Shown here piece after piece: positions 10,561-21,693 of a stretch of DNA of 64,000 nucleotides. The stretch is from Euclidia mi (taxonomy: Eukaryota > Arthropoda > Insecta > Lepidoptera > Erebidae), in NCBI GenBank assembly GCA_944739405.2, contig OX123197.2, positions 61,046,047 to 61,110,046 on the forward strand. The letters are read 5' to 3'. Every line of letters starts with the position of its first letter. The stretch's first letter is position 1. The notes beneath the pieces were generated by a model, which was given only the letters and a program-made list of their open reading frames with translations, searched no databases and was not told where the DNA came from. The position numbers and the translations under genes were made by a program.

Positions 10561-10722
10561 GACAATGCCTAAGGCATTAAGTCCACCTATGTACAATATT
10601 GTGCAGGAAGTTTAATAAATAAATAAAATAAAATATAGTTGGCCAATTTTTCTTTCAATGATTCGATATATAAGAAATTCCAGCAATGGATTATTAAAGG
10701 TTGATGATGAAGGTGGACTTAC

Positions 10723-10850
10723 CTCATCATTATGAGTCCAGCGTATAGCAGGCGGTGGTTCTGGTGAGTGCTGCACCACGCACGTCAGGTTGATGGTGCT
10801 GCCCACGTTGATGAACAGCTCTGGACCTCCCAGAATCATCGTCAGCGGCT
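10723..10850 (-). CDS. dpr: dpr-family Ig-domain exon
   Basis: On the minus strand a TTATCCAAGCAG acceptor (10851-10853 is the AG-containing triplet) precedes 128 bp encoding 42 full codons. They are followed by a consensus donor, GAG then GTAAGT (10722-10717). Encoded blocks are ILGGPELFINVGSTINLTC (B strand of an Ig domain with its cysteine), VVQHSPEPPPAIRW (C strand with the invariant Trp) and THNDE. This is the start of the second Ig domain of Dpr proteins. These are neuronal surface proteins that pair with DIP Ig proteins and specify synaptic partners in flies. The exon is phase 1 at the acceptor and phase 0 at the donor. It has no stop codon, unlike everything around it. The paralog cannot be assigned from one exon. 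Flanking exons were not found, consistent with the very large introns of this family. Confidence 0.85.
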
Positions 10851-10921
10851 CTGCTTGGATAAAACGTGGGTTTTAGAAAATTGTGATAATAATACTTAAG
10901 TACAAAGGGATATCGGTAGAT

Positions 10922-11035
10922 GGCAATAGGCTCGCCCCTATTACATTTAGTCTGAAACATAAATGGCGAAAAGTGGGTGTGTAATACACCTCTGCCTTCC
11001 CCATCGGGGATATAAGGCGTGAAGTCATGATATGA
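10922..11035 (+). repeat. SINE family A tail fragment
   Basis: GGCAATAGGCTCGCCCCTAT, GCGAAAAGTGGGTGTGTAAT and CATCGGGGATATAAGGCGTG mark the family A tail. It lies about 70 bp upstream of the dpr exon acceptor, within the intron close to the branch-point region of the minus-strand gene. Confidence 0.75.
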
Positions 11036-12430
11036 AGTTATGTTATAAAGGGATATCTGCTGGTTTCTAGAGGAGAGCTTGTCTGGCTACAAAATAATAG
11101 GGCATTTCGAACTTTAAAATCTGCAGTGCGTGGTTTGTAATTACAGCATTATAACTTATCCTATAAATATTAATAATATAAATCTTTGTATAATATGCTT
11201 AGACGTTTGGATTTTTATCACTAAGTTATGCAAAAAGGCATATATTATTATTGTTACGTTAAATTTGGCACGCGGCAACTTAATAACTAACATTTAAAAA
11301 AAATAGTTATTTTTTATGAAAATACCATGCGGATGATTCCACAAGAATCATCTACTGCATTATACGTGTCATTTATCGTTTAGAAGAACCACACTAGTTT
11401 CTGAAAGTGTTTGCCTGTGGACCATAACTAGGCTGGCAAAAGCCTTAAATATACTCAAAGTTGTATGCCTTTCTGTTGCTTTACGCTTACTTGGCGATGA
11501 CGTATTCATACAGGGTTATCAGTATCTATTCTTATCCTTTATTCTCTCCTATTTTCCGTGCTTTGGGTGATAGCCCTAGGATAGCTAAACTAATATATTA
11601 GTTCAACCAGCTAAAGCAACAGTCCACAAACCGCCACGCCCTATCATTAAAGTAGGATCTGAAAAAAATAATTTTTTGTTTTGTTATTCTAAATCACTTA
11701 GAATAGTGTAACGAACAGACCTATTGTTTAAAATTTCTAGATATGCATCTATTAACGAAGATAATTACGTCAACATGTCATAACTGATCATTGTGTTCGT
11801 TCAAAATAGTAGGAACTTACTTTGCGACGATATTGATGGCGCGAACTGAGCGAGCGCGTGGCCCGATCTGCCACTTGCCGAGTTAATGGCGGGAGAAGCA
11901 CACGCGTATCATTGTTAGCTTTCGAAATTTATAATAGGTACTATATACCTTTTTAGATAAATTTGGTTGTTATACCAATTTGTTGTTGTTATTCCATGTA
12001 AAAAATGAGTATCGGGCATATCCAACATTAATGATCGTATATTATAACATTCATATTGACGGATCAGCCACATACGGCGTTACTGATTGCAAACCTAATA
12101 TTGTTTCTTGTAGTATATGACACACCTGACGTTATTGATGGATCATCTTAAAATGTTTAAAGCAGGATATGTCACATCCATCATTGATGATCGGCAATGA
12201 TTAAATAGGTTGTGTCTGATGTACCACTTATGAAGTTATTGATTGGCGATCATAGCATAATTATTATTTTTTGGTCTACAAATACTTACAAATTTACTTT
12301 ATATACTTATTTAAGTATTCGTTTTATTTTAGTAGGTACTTATATTAATTTGACTTGACGACCAGATGGTGCAGTTTTTGTTTTAGGTGTGAAACGAGAG
12401 TCGCCTATACCTATTACTGGAGGTCATAAT
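11036..12430. other. AT-rich stretch; left arm of a weak inverted repeat
   Basis: No gene is supported. At 11620-11665 the block GCCACGCCCTATCA followed by AGTAGGATCTG is the reverse complement of a block at 14786-14822. A further pair (ATATCCAACATT near 12020 and AATGTTGGATAT near 14570) lies in the same inverted order. These could be the decayed arms of a transposon spanning about 11.6-14.84 kb. Confidence 0.4.
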
Positions 12431-12438
12431 TTGGAAAA

Positions 12439-12906
12439 ATGGCAGTTTTATTTAAATTTGATTTTGACGAACAACCTGTATCTAAGATAAAAGAGATAAA
12501 AAATGACAATATTTGTAATGAACAAACTGACGAAAATTTAGATCCAAATATAATATCCAGCAATACTCAAATTATAGATATAAAACCTGTTATACCTGCT
12601 ACTGAAGTATCAACTCCTGTTCCATTATCTCAGATTCATGAACCTTGTTATAATACTTTTTGATTCCAGTGTGCCAAGGACCTGGTTTTGATAATAGCAG
12701 ATGATTTATATAGAAATCTACTGATAGCGTCTGTATCATCTCTTGCAAATAGTGTAACAACGCCATCCACACTCAAAAACTATAAAAAATTGACATTTAG
12801 AACTAATAAACGTAAAAAACGCCTTGTGCGCAAAGAAGGCTGGATAGTTGTTAAGAGTATATTACACAAAATAGTTCAAGTGACTCTGAATAATTGCTTA
12901 CTTTAA
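12439..12906 (+). pseudogene. Unidentified ORF with one internal stop
   Basis: A single reading frame runs from ATG at 12439 to a TAA at 12904-12906 and is interrupted only by TGA at 12661-12663. The first part is acidic and polar after a short FKFDFDEQ start. The second part ends in a basic NKRKKRLVRK stretch. No catalytic motif is complete. The FKF-F start and following acidic tract are loosely reminiscent of METTL18-type histidine methyltransferase N-termini, but I cannot support this. It sits between inverted blocks and upstream of an RTE fragment, so it may be a captured or retroposed gene piece. Confidence 0.35.
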
Positions 12907-12974
12907 TGATTAATTTAATGCAAATGCACAGTATGTCCTTCGCTTCCATAGTTCTCAGTCGCCAGTCATCCTAT

Positions 12975-14058
12975 CGTTGACTTATTTCTGTTTTCCCGTG
13001 ACTTAGTCAGAGGTATAGGTACAGAGTTAGCCCACAAAGCGTCCACAAATCATTTCCCTTTCATAACCATCCTCGCACAGTCTATCCAACTTTTCCTTGG
13101 CCGCCTTCTTTCTTTTTTCCGCTCTTCATGCATATTCATCACTTTTTTACCTACGTACATCTCAGTCCTTCGCATAACATGTCGGTAACATGCCAATTGA
13201 CTCCCTTTTACCTTTTCATCTATGGGCGCCACTCTTTTACTACCTCTGACGTAATCATTCCTAATTCTGTCCATTCTTGTTACTCCACATAGCCATCGCA
13301 ACATTCTAATCTCTGCCACATGCAAGGGTTTTTCATCCATCTTCTTTGTAGCTCAATTCTCAGCTACATACAGTACAACAAGGCTTATAACCCCTTATAT
13401 ATGCAGCCCTTTAATTTCACACGCAGTTTGTGATCGCATATTGTGTCTGAGACCTATCGCCATTTCATCCAGCTTGCGTTGATTCGTTGCCTAACAGCCC
13501 AATTAATTTCGCCGTAATTTTGTTCTGAACCTAGGTAGCAAAAATCGGAGCATAATTGTAGGGCTTTACTGCTGATTATAAGCGGTATAGGTTTGGAGAG
13601 ACCGCCAATGTCACAGAACAATAACTTATTCTGCTTTGGTTCTGCTTATTCTCAGGCTTAAATTCTTTAATCTCTCCCGCCACTCTTCCAGTTTTCTCTG
13701 CACCTCCAGTCCACTCTCTGCTACCAAAACGGTGTCCACCAGGGTGCCTTTTCCTGTATCTCCGATGATACAGCATCCATCCATCCATTACTCTTTCCCA
13801 TACTTTCATACTTTGAGACATTAACTTTATTCCCCGATAATTCTTGCATTCTTGGATATAGCCCTTCTTTTTTTTAATGGGCATCAGGTAACTGTTGTAC
13901 ATTCATCGGGTATGGTCTCCTCATACAACAGCTTATTGAAGAATAATAATAGCCACGCCCATCCATCATCTCTAAACGCCTTCCATGCTTCTACTGGTAT
14001 TCCATCTGGTCCTAACGCTTGCCTATCCTTAGTCCCACTTATCCTTACTTATTGAAAC
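12975..14058 (-). mobile_element. RTE-clade LINE, internally deleted and frameshifted
   Basis: Reading from 14058 down, the fingers region appears first (KDRQALGPDGIPVEAWKAF, then NYRGIKLMSQSMKVWERVM). A jump past the palm follows, with a segment ending TVLVAESG and EVQRKLEEWRERL. Next come the thumb (INWAVRQRINASWMKWR) and a C-terminal domain at 13340-13050 (LHVAEIRMLRWLCGVTRMDR, then RRPRKSWIDC). This domain order is that of RTE reverse transcriptases. The catalytic FADD box is lost in the deletion around 13750-13800, and several frame changes are needed. No endonuclease domain is present. Confidence 0.85.
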
Positions 14059-14059
14059 T

Positions 14060-15712
14060 GAAACCTAATTATTAATTTAATATAAATATATTAGAATTTT
14101 TTTTTTTTTGATTTGCTGATTAAATAATGCTGTAAGACTATAATTCAGTAATAAGAGTAAAAAGAACAACATTGTTATTTTGTTTATAAGTAGAGAGTTG
14201 TTTATTTAGATTGATTGTGAAACTTTGATTTAAAATGTTATTTAATTTTTTCAGATTTATAAGATTTTTACTTTTGTTTAGTTTTTACCAATTTTGTTAG
14301 CATTTGCTTAGAATGAATAAATGAGCATGTTGTCGATGATTTTTTTTATTTATTTCGAATCCCACTCATTGTTTCGTTCAAAAAATTGCATAAAAATAAT
14401 GCCCATGGACCAGGGAAAACGCTTTATAAAATAATTGATGATACCTAAGGCTTTTGAACTTTAGTCAGTTACGTTAGCAGTAGAACCAACAATATTATCA
14501 TATTTCTTCCCATGAAAATAGTTTTATCTGCCACATCCGATGTATTGTAATGATTTTTATTCAATCAAAAATGTTGGATATACCACATCCTACATAACAT
14601 GGTCGAATTTGTCCGATGAAAAGGGCGACATGTGACATTTTTTAATATTTTTTAACGAACTTATATAAACTATTACCTTCGTATAATAGATAATGATATA
14701 TTTAATACTCATTGCAAAATTTATAAAGTTATCACTTTTGGTTAAATTTTTATTTCAAGTTCAATCTTTAAATTGCTCTACTGAAAAGTTGCAGATCCTA
14801 CGTTGTTGATAGGGCGTGGCGAAACGAGACCCAACGTTGTTTTCCAACGCCACAGGATAAAAGTACAAAAAACCAGTTTAGTAACTCCGACCAACATTAA
14901 AACTGAAATTAAAATTCCTTCTAAAATTACGTACACAGTTTGTGACGTGCAAGTTGGTGCAGCATAATATTTGCTCATAGTTGTATACACGGTTCAGCTT
15001 ATCCAAACATACTGTGCCCGCCAGTTTGTGAGCTTAAAACTGCCCAATTATTTTGTAATTTTACGTCCTTAATTTCGTCATTTACTAAACTACGTGTGAA
15101 ATTTTAGGTTGAAACTCAAATTTATTTACCCTGTCATATGTATGGCCAAGGTGGATTAATTTGTGGATGCATCAAATGTTCATCTTAGTTGCTATGATTT
15201 GGAATTAATATAAAAGAGAACCAGCTTAAGGCATAGTATTTTCTTGGGTTTACGCGAATATTACTTGTGAAAATAGCAACACCAGTAGTTGAAAAATGTT
15301 CGAGTACTTTGAGACGATGACAAAATAACTATTTCTGTTTTCCGTAACTACGGTTCCTGTAAATTAGCCGAATCGTTGGATATATAGATAAAATAAAGAA
15401 TTTTTTTTCTAGGTCAAACAGTTTAAATGTAATCTCTGTAAAACCAATATATCGCGTTAATTCCATACACAGTAGTGTAATTTCAACAGCTTAAGGCAAT
15501 TTCTAAACAAGAGTAGCAAAGAGCGGAGCCATAATAAATATTTTAACTGATAATAACACAGCTTACTATTAGATATTAAAGCTCAGTTTATAATTTTAAT
15601 AGTCAATATTATAAACGTCACGTGAGTGGCAGCAAAAGCTCAATAGAGCATACTAAATGCCATGCAGAGGAGATCGGGTTCAAATCAGCAGCGCGCAGCA
15701 CTTACTATTTTA
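14060..15712. other. AT-rich stretch without recognisable gene
   Basis: Nothing coding is supported. The right partner of the inverted block described at 11620-11665 lies at 14786-14822. A poly-T run of 13 lies at about 14098-14110. Confidence 0.4.
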
Positions 15713-15713
15713 A

Positions 15714-15970
15714 GTTATGACTGCCTCCGTGGTCCAGTTGATAGTGTATGCGAATGCTGATCGGCGGTCTCGGGTTCCATTCCCAGGTCGGGTAAAAGTG
15801 TTACTGGGTTTTTACGAATTCTCAGTAGCAGCACGGCGTCTGGTGATGTGCCCGGTAACGGTAATAGGCTCGCCCCCTATTACGTGGGACCTAAAAATTC
15901 ATGGCAAAATGTGGGTGTAATATTACACCTCTGCCTACCCCTTCGGGGATACAGGCGTGAGTCTATAAAA
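15714..15970 (+). mobile_element. SINE family A, full-length type
   Basis: The head has TGCCTCCGTGGTCCAGTTGA (A-box region) and a B-box-like CGGGTTCCATTCCC at about 15770-15783. The body follows with TTCTCAGTAGCAGCACGG. The tail has TAGGCTCGCCCCCTATTACG and GGGGATACAGGCGTGAGTC. It is the best-preserved plus-strand copy in the window. Confidence 0.85.
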
Positions 15971-16054
15971 AAATGTTGTTAATTATCTGTTCGGGTTTCA
16001 ATTTAGATATTATAATCTTTCCATATTATTCCTGGTTTAATTCAGACCTTTTCA

Positions 16055-17562
16055 GTCTTATTAATAAACTAGGATTAGCGTCAGAACAACTTTACTCCAA
16101 AACTTAAGCCAAGATTAGGCAATTATGGTATTAATAAACTAGGAGTAAGGACGGAGTTAACTATTCATAATTTACTCCGGGAATAAAAGTTACTCCGCGG
16201 AGACCCATGGTTTAACGCTGGAGTAAGCAAGGAGTGAGCATTTATTTGTCACGGGCTACGGTAGACTAGATCAAAACTTTACCTAAATACTAAAACATTA
16301 AAAATAAAGATTTCGAGTCGACAACATATATCCGCAAAATTCGGATTGTCGAGTATTTTGTTAATTTCTAATGCTTCTGACAGTATTAGAAATTATAATA
16401 ATAAAAAAAGACAGAAAAGTCACTGTCACCGAATAACAGTCATGTTGAGTATCTACTATGTAGTTTGTATACCATGTGTAAATACTTCTTGCAGTTAGAT
16501 ATATTTCTTATCGGTATAAACAGTTTGTTTAAACGACAATGATTATTAAATTATCCGTCTATTATGAGAGAATTGTGTTACTTCGAATTTACGCGAGCGA
16601 AGCTGCGGGGAAAAGCTCGTAGATTTATATTGTATTTCCAACTTTCATTGAGATTTATATACATAACCCAAATATATTTTCACATTTGTTTGGTGTTCGT
16701 TAGAGTACCTACTTACTAGTATCTGATTTTGTAATTTTATTATTGTGGGTTGAAATTAATAGACATTATTTCATTGAAGATTGCCAACCAACACAAACAC
16801 TTGCCCTTGCAAAGGGTAGAAGTTTGTACGGCACAAATTTACCTCTTGGAAGTAAGAACGCATGCGCTATGATAATTGAGTGCGCTGTGCGTATATCTGT
16901 CAGTACTGACACATCATACAATATAATGTCATATTGTGCACGGTGATTACATTATTCGCATATATAAACTAATAATTATATAAGTATTACGCTTACACGG
17001 CTGAAACAGTTTTCTCTACTAATATTATAAACGCGAAAGTGTTAATAGATATTATTTATTAGATATTATATTGGACATGTATTGGAACATGGCTTTGACA
17101 TTTGACTGTATGCAAGGCGATGTTATTATTTAGATATAATACTAGGTATATTATAGTGTCAAGAATACCTACTGACCGAGCTACTTTGTACCCAATAGTT
17201 TTTGAAGTCTTTAGAATAATCAGGAGTGTCTTCCCACAACTTGAGACTAAAAGTTGATTTGTGTTACCCCGAATTTAACGCGCGCGAAGCCGCGGGCAAA
17301 AGCTAGTTGTCAAATAAAAGTGTTTAATAAAAAGTTTTTATTCGACCAGGTCATTTTGTTCATTCTCTTTACTTTTCATATCAGTGGGTTGCCATAACGT
17401 ATACCTTAATCTCAGGGTAAGAATAGTATTGTTACTCCGAACTTACTTCGTATTTATTAATACCGTTATTAACACGTAGCTATTCCATAACTAATCTTGA
17501 ATTAACTATCTCCGGTGTTACTTTGGAGTAAGAGAAGAATAAGCATTTTTTATTAATAAGAC
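16055..17562. mobile_element. 1.5-kb DNA element with perfect 14-bp inverted termini
   Basis: GTCTTATTAATAAA at 16055-16068 is the exact reverse complement of TTTATTAATAAGAC at 17549-17562. Just inside both ends are recurring GGAGTAA/TTACTCC words (for example ACTCCGGGAATAAAAGTTAC left and TTACTTTGGAGTAAGAGAAG right). Subterminal repeats like these occur in non-autonomous DNA transposons. There is no transposase ORF. A Helitron-like element (17015-17307) lies inside. Target-site duplication is not obvious, and the superfamily is unassigned. Confidence 0.55.
17015..17307 (+). mobile_element. Helitron-like non-autonomous element (Lep1-type)
   Basis: It starts TCTACTAATATTATAAACGC and ends CGAAGCCGCGGGCAAAAGCTAGT, giving TC at the left and CTAGT at the right with a T immediately following, as expected for Helitrons. 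A decayed 3' end of the same type is at about 16590-16620, and a related 5' end is near 59138. It carries no Rep/helicase. The assignment to Lep1-type elements is from memory of the termini. Confidence 0.65.
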
Positions 17563-18003
17563 CGTTTGAGCGGCAGTTCATTAGTCTCTCCTAGGATGCC
17601 GCTGCCCTCTGTGGAAAACATTACTATCTACATCTCCCGCCAGGAATCACCTAAGTATATACTACAGTCACATCCGTAAAAACTCGTCTTGTTTTCAATG
17701 ACTTTACCACCCATTAACGCATTAGATAAGCGTCTAATTTATTTACAATGGAAATCCAACGTTAACCCCTTTACATACAGATGAAAATACCAAACACACA
17801 TGACTAAGCTATGCGGCTCAAAGAGCGCTTTCATTAGAGCTACCCTATTTGTCAACTTTTTGATTAGTGTAAGCCACCCTTATTCACTGTACGTGTAGAC
17901 ATGTTTGACGATCCGGCAGTTAGGTAGGAACTGGCTACGTACCTATTATTACTGCTATAAATGACGTCTAAAACCTCTTGGTATCCTGAATATTGAGCCA
18001 TAG

Positions 18004-18219
18004 CACGGTAATATAATCTAACAGTATTGTAACTCGGCCGTCTTCGTGAGTTATATACCTACCAGACGCGCCGCATGCGAGCTGCGGCACGATCGCGGCT
18101 GTGGGTACTGTAGGCACAGTCCGCACAGTTTAATGGGTACTCTGCTCGAGGCGCGTAGGTATAACTCGAGTTTCGTGCGTTTGTATGGAGTTACAATACT
18201 GTTAGATATTATTACCGTG
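18004..18219. mobile_element. 216-bp foldback MITE with 7-bp target duplication
   Basis: The arms, each about 65 bp, are imperfect inverted repeats. The left begins CACGGTAATATAATCTAACA and the right, reverse-complemented, begins CACGGTAATAATATCTAACA; both continue GTATTGTAACTC. A GC-rich spacer of about 80 bp separates them. GCCATAG occurs immediately outside both ends (17997-18003 and 18220-18226), a target-site duplication. Termini beginning CA and a 7-8-bp duplication would suit an hAT-like or P-like element. Two short ORFs on opposite strands across it simply reflect the palindrome. Confidence 0.85.
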
Positions 18220-18224
18220 GCCAT

Positions 18225-18755
18225 AGTGTTGAAGTTCGATGCGATGAACGAATATTCCGAATTAGCACTCACACGGGTATCGACTTTGTCGAACAAACAT
18301 TAAATTGGAAGAAAGTCTACTCATTATATTATTATGAGAAAATATCTGCGGTAACGTCTTTGGAGCTTAGCTCTGGGTTACTACGTAACACATTTATGTG
18401 TAGACTTTAGGTAGAAAAATATGAGATGTTTGATTTTATGCCCCTACGGGCTATGAATATTAAAGTACATCCCTAGAGATTTCAAGTACTTGATAAAGCT
18501 TGTTGGCATTTGAGACTTTTTAACTTAAAGAAAGTACAGGCAAGGAATGACTTTGATTTAAATTCAATAAAATTGTCGTCTTTATAAAACCTACGTAGAA
18601 CTATAGCTAGCAAAGAAATACTATAATATTCAAAATTCGATAAGGCATAATGCGATACAATATAATATTTATGCAATGCCTTATACACCAAAGAAGTAGT
18701 GTTAATCTTGGGAACTAACACTAATATGGCCTGATTGCAGAACATGTACTAAATA
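18225..18755. other. Stretch without recognisable gene
   Basis: No feature could be supported; the open frame at 18482-18745 (minus) has no recognisable content. Confidence 0.4.
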
Positions 18756-18759
18756 ATAT

Positions 18760-18925
18760 TCTTCATCATCATAGGCCCTGTATATAAAGTGGCCCACTGC
18801 TGGGCATGGGCCTCTTTTCACTATGAGAAGCGTAAGGCCATAGTTCACAACGCTGGAAAAGTGCGGTTTGGGAGACTTCACATGTCTTTGGAGAACATTA
18901 TGGTACTTCACCAAAACATTGCTTG
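18760..18925 (-). repeat. SINE family B2 tail fragment
   Basis: In reverse complement: CCAAAGACATGTGAAGTCTC, CGCACTTTTCCAGCGTTGTG, ACTATGGCCTTACGCTTCTC and CATGCCCAGCAGTGGGCCAC. This is the 3' module of the SINE at 36118-37315. It abuts the truncated 5' edge of the LINE that follows. Confidence 0.75.
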
Positions 18926-18930
18926 AATAG

Positions 18931-21434
18931 GTACTTAACAAACAAGAATTAATTGACGTAGCAATATCTGACTTGCAAAAAACATTAGGTTCGATTGATA
19001 TTATAAGTCTCACGGAAACTTTTATAAAACAATTCAATATAAAAAATTACAGATTAGCTTCCTCTTTTTCTAGAACTAACCAGCGTCAAGGAGGTTCATG
19101 CATCTTAATTAAAAATAACTTACAATACATAGAAATTAACAATCTAATTCCATCAGTATCTTTACATTTCGAATGTTAAGTTCGCTATTGAAATACCAAA
19201 ATATAGTCTTATAGTAGTATGTATTAATAGAACTCCAACGTCAAGCGAAAGAATTTCCTAACCAACTTAGAACGTCTATCAAATAAACTTTCCAAGAAAA
19301 AGAATAAGAATATAATTTTATGTGGTGACTGGAACATTGACATTCATAAAACAAATAAGGTATCGATTGATCTGAAATCTTTTTTAAAAAACAATAACCT
19401 AAAAAATTACATAGACACACCGACACGCAAAAACATGCCTAGACCTAATAGTTAGTAATATGCATAATACGATGCCAGCCCAGCATTATTTAGCACTGTC
19501 AGATCATGAATTGGCACAGTCAATTACATTTAATATTGAAATTAATCAAAAAGTTAAAGATAACCCACCGTTTTCGTTCATATATATCAGGGATATAAGG
19601 AAAGAAAATGTTTATAAATTCAAAGACTGCATTTGCAACTTATCTTTCTCTGAAGTCTTTGATTATAAGACAACAAATGACGCATTTAATAGCCTACACG
19701 ACACAGTCACCCTCTTTTATAATCTATGCTTTCCCATCATTAAAATCAAACAAACGTTTAAACACGTAAAAAATAGAGGCTTAACGAAAAGATATATATA
19801 AAACGTTGCTGCATTAAGAAAAGAATATTATACCTTAAGTATCATAAAAGTAAACACAATAAAAAACACCATAACAAAGAATATTACGAATACAGTAAAA
19901 TACTAAAAAAATGTATCTACAAAGCTCAACAAATTAATAACTTACAGCACATTAATAATAAAAAAATACCAACAAAGCGGCATAGCAAATAATTAACGAA
20001 AATGCTAAAAACACGACATATAATACTGAAATTAACACTATTACCGTTAACAATATGACCTATGATAACGAATTATGTAACAATTTCTATATATCCTTTA
20101 CCGACACTAAAAATACTAAAAAAATTAACACAGACATTAAACCTATTACAATAAATCCTAAAAGTATATATCTAACACCAGTTGACATATATAAAATCAT
20201 CAAAAATCTGAAAAATACCAACTCGACAGGATATGACGAACTAGGTACTTAAGTAATTAAAATTTAAGGAACAGCCTTAACTAGCCCATTAACTCACATA
20301 ATTAATATGTCTAGGTCAGAGGTCGTATTACCTGAACGCCTTAAATTAGCAATAGTTAAACCTCTTCATAAAAAAGGTAATAAAACCGACATGAATAACT
20401 GTCGCCCTATTACTCTTATTCCAATATTGTCAAAAAATTTTGAAAGAGTCATGAATAATAAAATAGAACTTTTTTAACTTCATGTGACATACTAAAAAAC
20501 TAACAATTGGGATTCAAAAAAAACAGCTCAACCACCTTAGCATGCTTTTCTTTAATAAAACAAATAACTGAGATCCTAAACACCAAAGCTAAGATAGCCT
20601 GCATCTTTGTAGACATGACCAAGGCTTTTGACTTTGTATGTCCCGAAACTTTATTATCCAAACTCGTATCCTATGGTATACGTGGGATCGCTAATGACTG
20701 GATCAGGAGGTACCTCAAAAAAGGTCTCAATGTGTAGAAATAAGAAAAACCTGTCGGTTCGAACAAAAAATATTTAGATCTAGTTACAAACAAATTAGCT
20801 AAGGAAGTCCACAAGGAAGTATACTATCCCCACTACTCTTCCTAATATATATAAATGACTTCCCAGACTCTGTAAACAAAGATTGTATACTATTTGCTGA
20901 TGATACCACATTAATCGTCAAAAGTGACAATAGTAACAATCTTAAAAGAGAAATTTGCAAAGCTCTTGACGACACCATCACCTGATTAGAACATAACAAC
21001 CTTAAAATAAACATGACTAAGACAAAAATAGTACAATTCCAGACGCATAACACTAACACAACTAACATAGAAATTTACCACAACAATTATCACCTAACTG
21101 ACTCAAACGATTGTGTATTTCTTGGTATAACTGTAGATAAGTACTGTAACTGGAAGGCCCACATAGACAACATCCTTAATAAAATAGATCGCTTTGTATT
21201 TGTGTTAACAAGAATTAGACAAACAGTAAATCTAGATTGTGCTAAAACTACTTATCATGCTTATGTATCTTCCATTCTCAGATACGGTATAATACTCTGG
21301 GGCAACTCTGTAGACAGCAATAAAGTTTTTATAGCACAAAAAAAATGTATACGAGCTATGTGTGGAGCCCACTTCCTAGATAGCTGTAAACCACTTTTTC
21401 AAAAATATAATATACTCCCATTACCCTGTTTATA
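18931..21434 (+). mobile_element. Old CR1/Jockey-group LINE, left part
   Basis: The endonuclease begins at about 18931 (LQKTLGSIDIISLTETFI), continues with CGDWNIDIHK at about 19320, and has the SDHE motif near 19500. The RT follows with NCRPITLIP near 20400, VDMTKAFDFV near 20610, and GSPQGSILSPLLF with FADDTTLIV near 20800-20920. After that come NNLKINMTKTKIVQF and VFLGITVDKYCNW (21013-21434). Many stops and frameshifts make it a dead copy. It ends abruptly at 21434, where a foreign element with inverted termini begins. The missing C-terminus resumes in frame at 26885-27172. Confidence 0.85.
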
Positions 21435-21693
21435 CAGGCTGTCACAAGACCCATCACCAAGCCGAAGTTTACTCGTTTTGCACATCATGCCAAGTCATAC
21501 TACACCTTCCCCCTCGACCGCCAAAGTGATTGGACGTGTACACGGAACCTATTTTATTTCATTTAAATACTGTGTTTTAAAAAAATCATATTAATTCTTT
21601 ATATCAAGACAAAGTACCAGGCACCCAGTATTATGAAGAGCGCATTTGATTCGTTACGTAAGACAGCACAAACTGTGAACTGCGGCAATTTTG

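Noticed and set aside
18046..18303. ORFs of 81-85 codons on both strands
   Set aside because: They arise from the near-palindromic arms of the foldback MITE.
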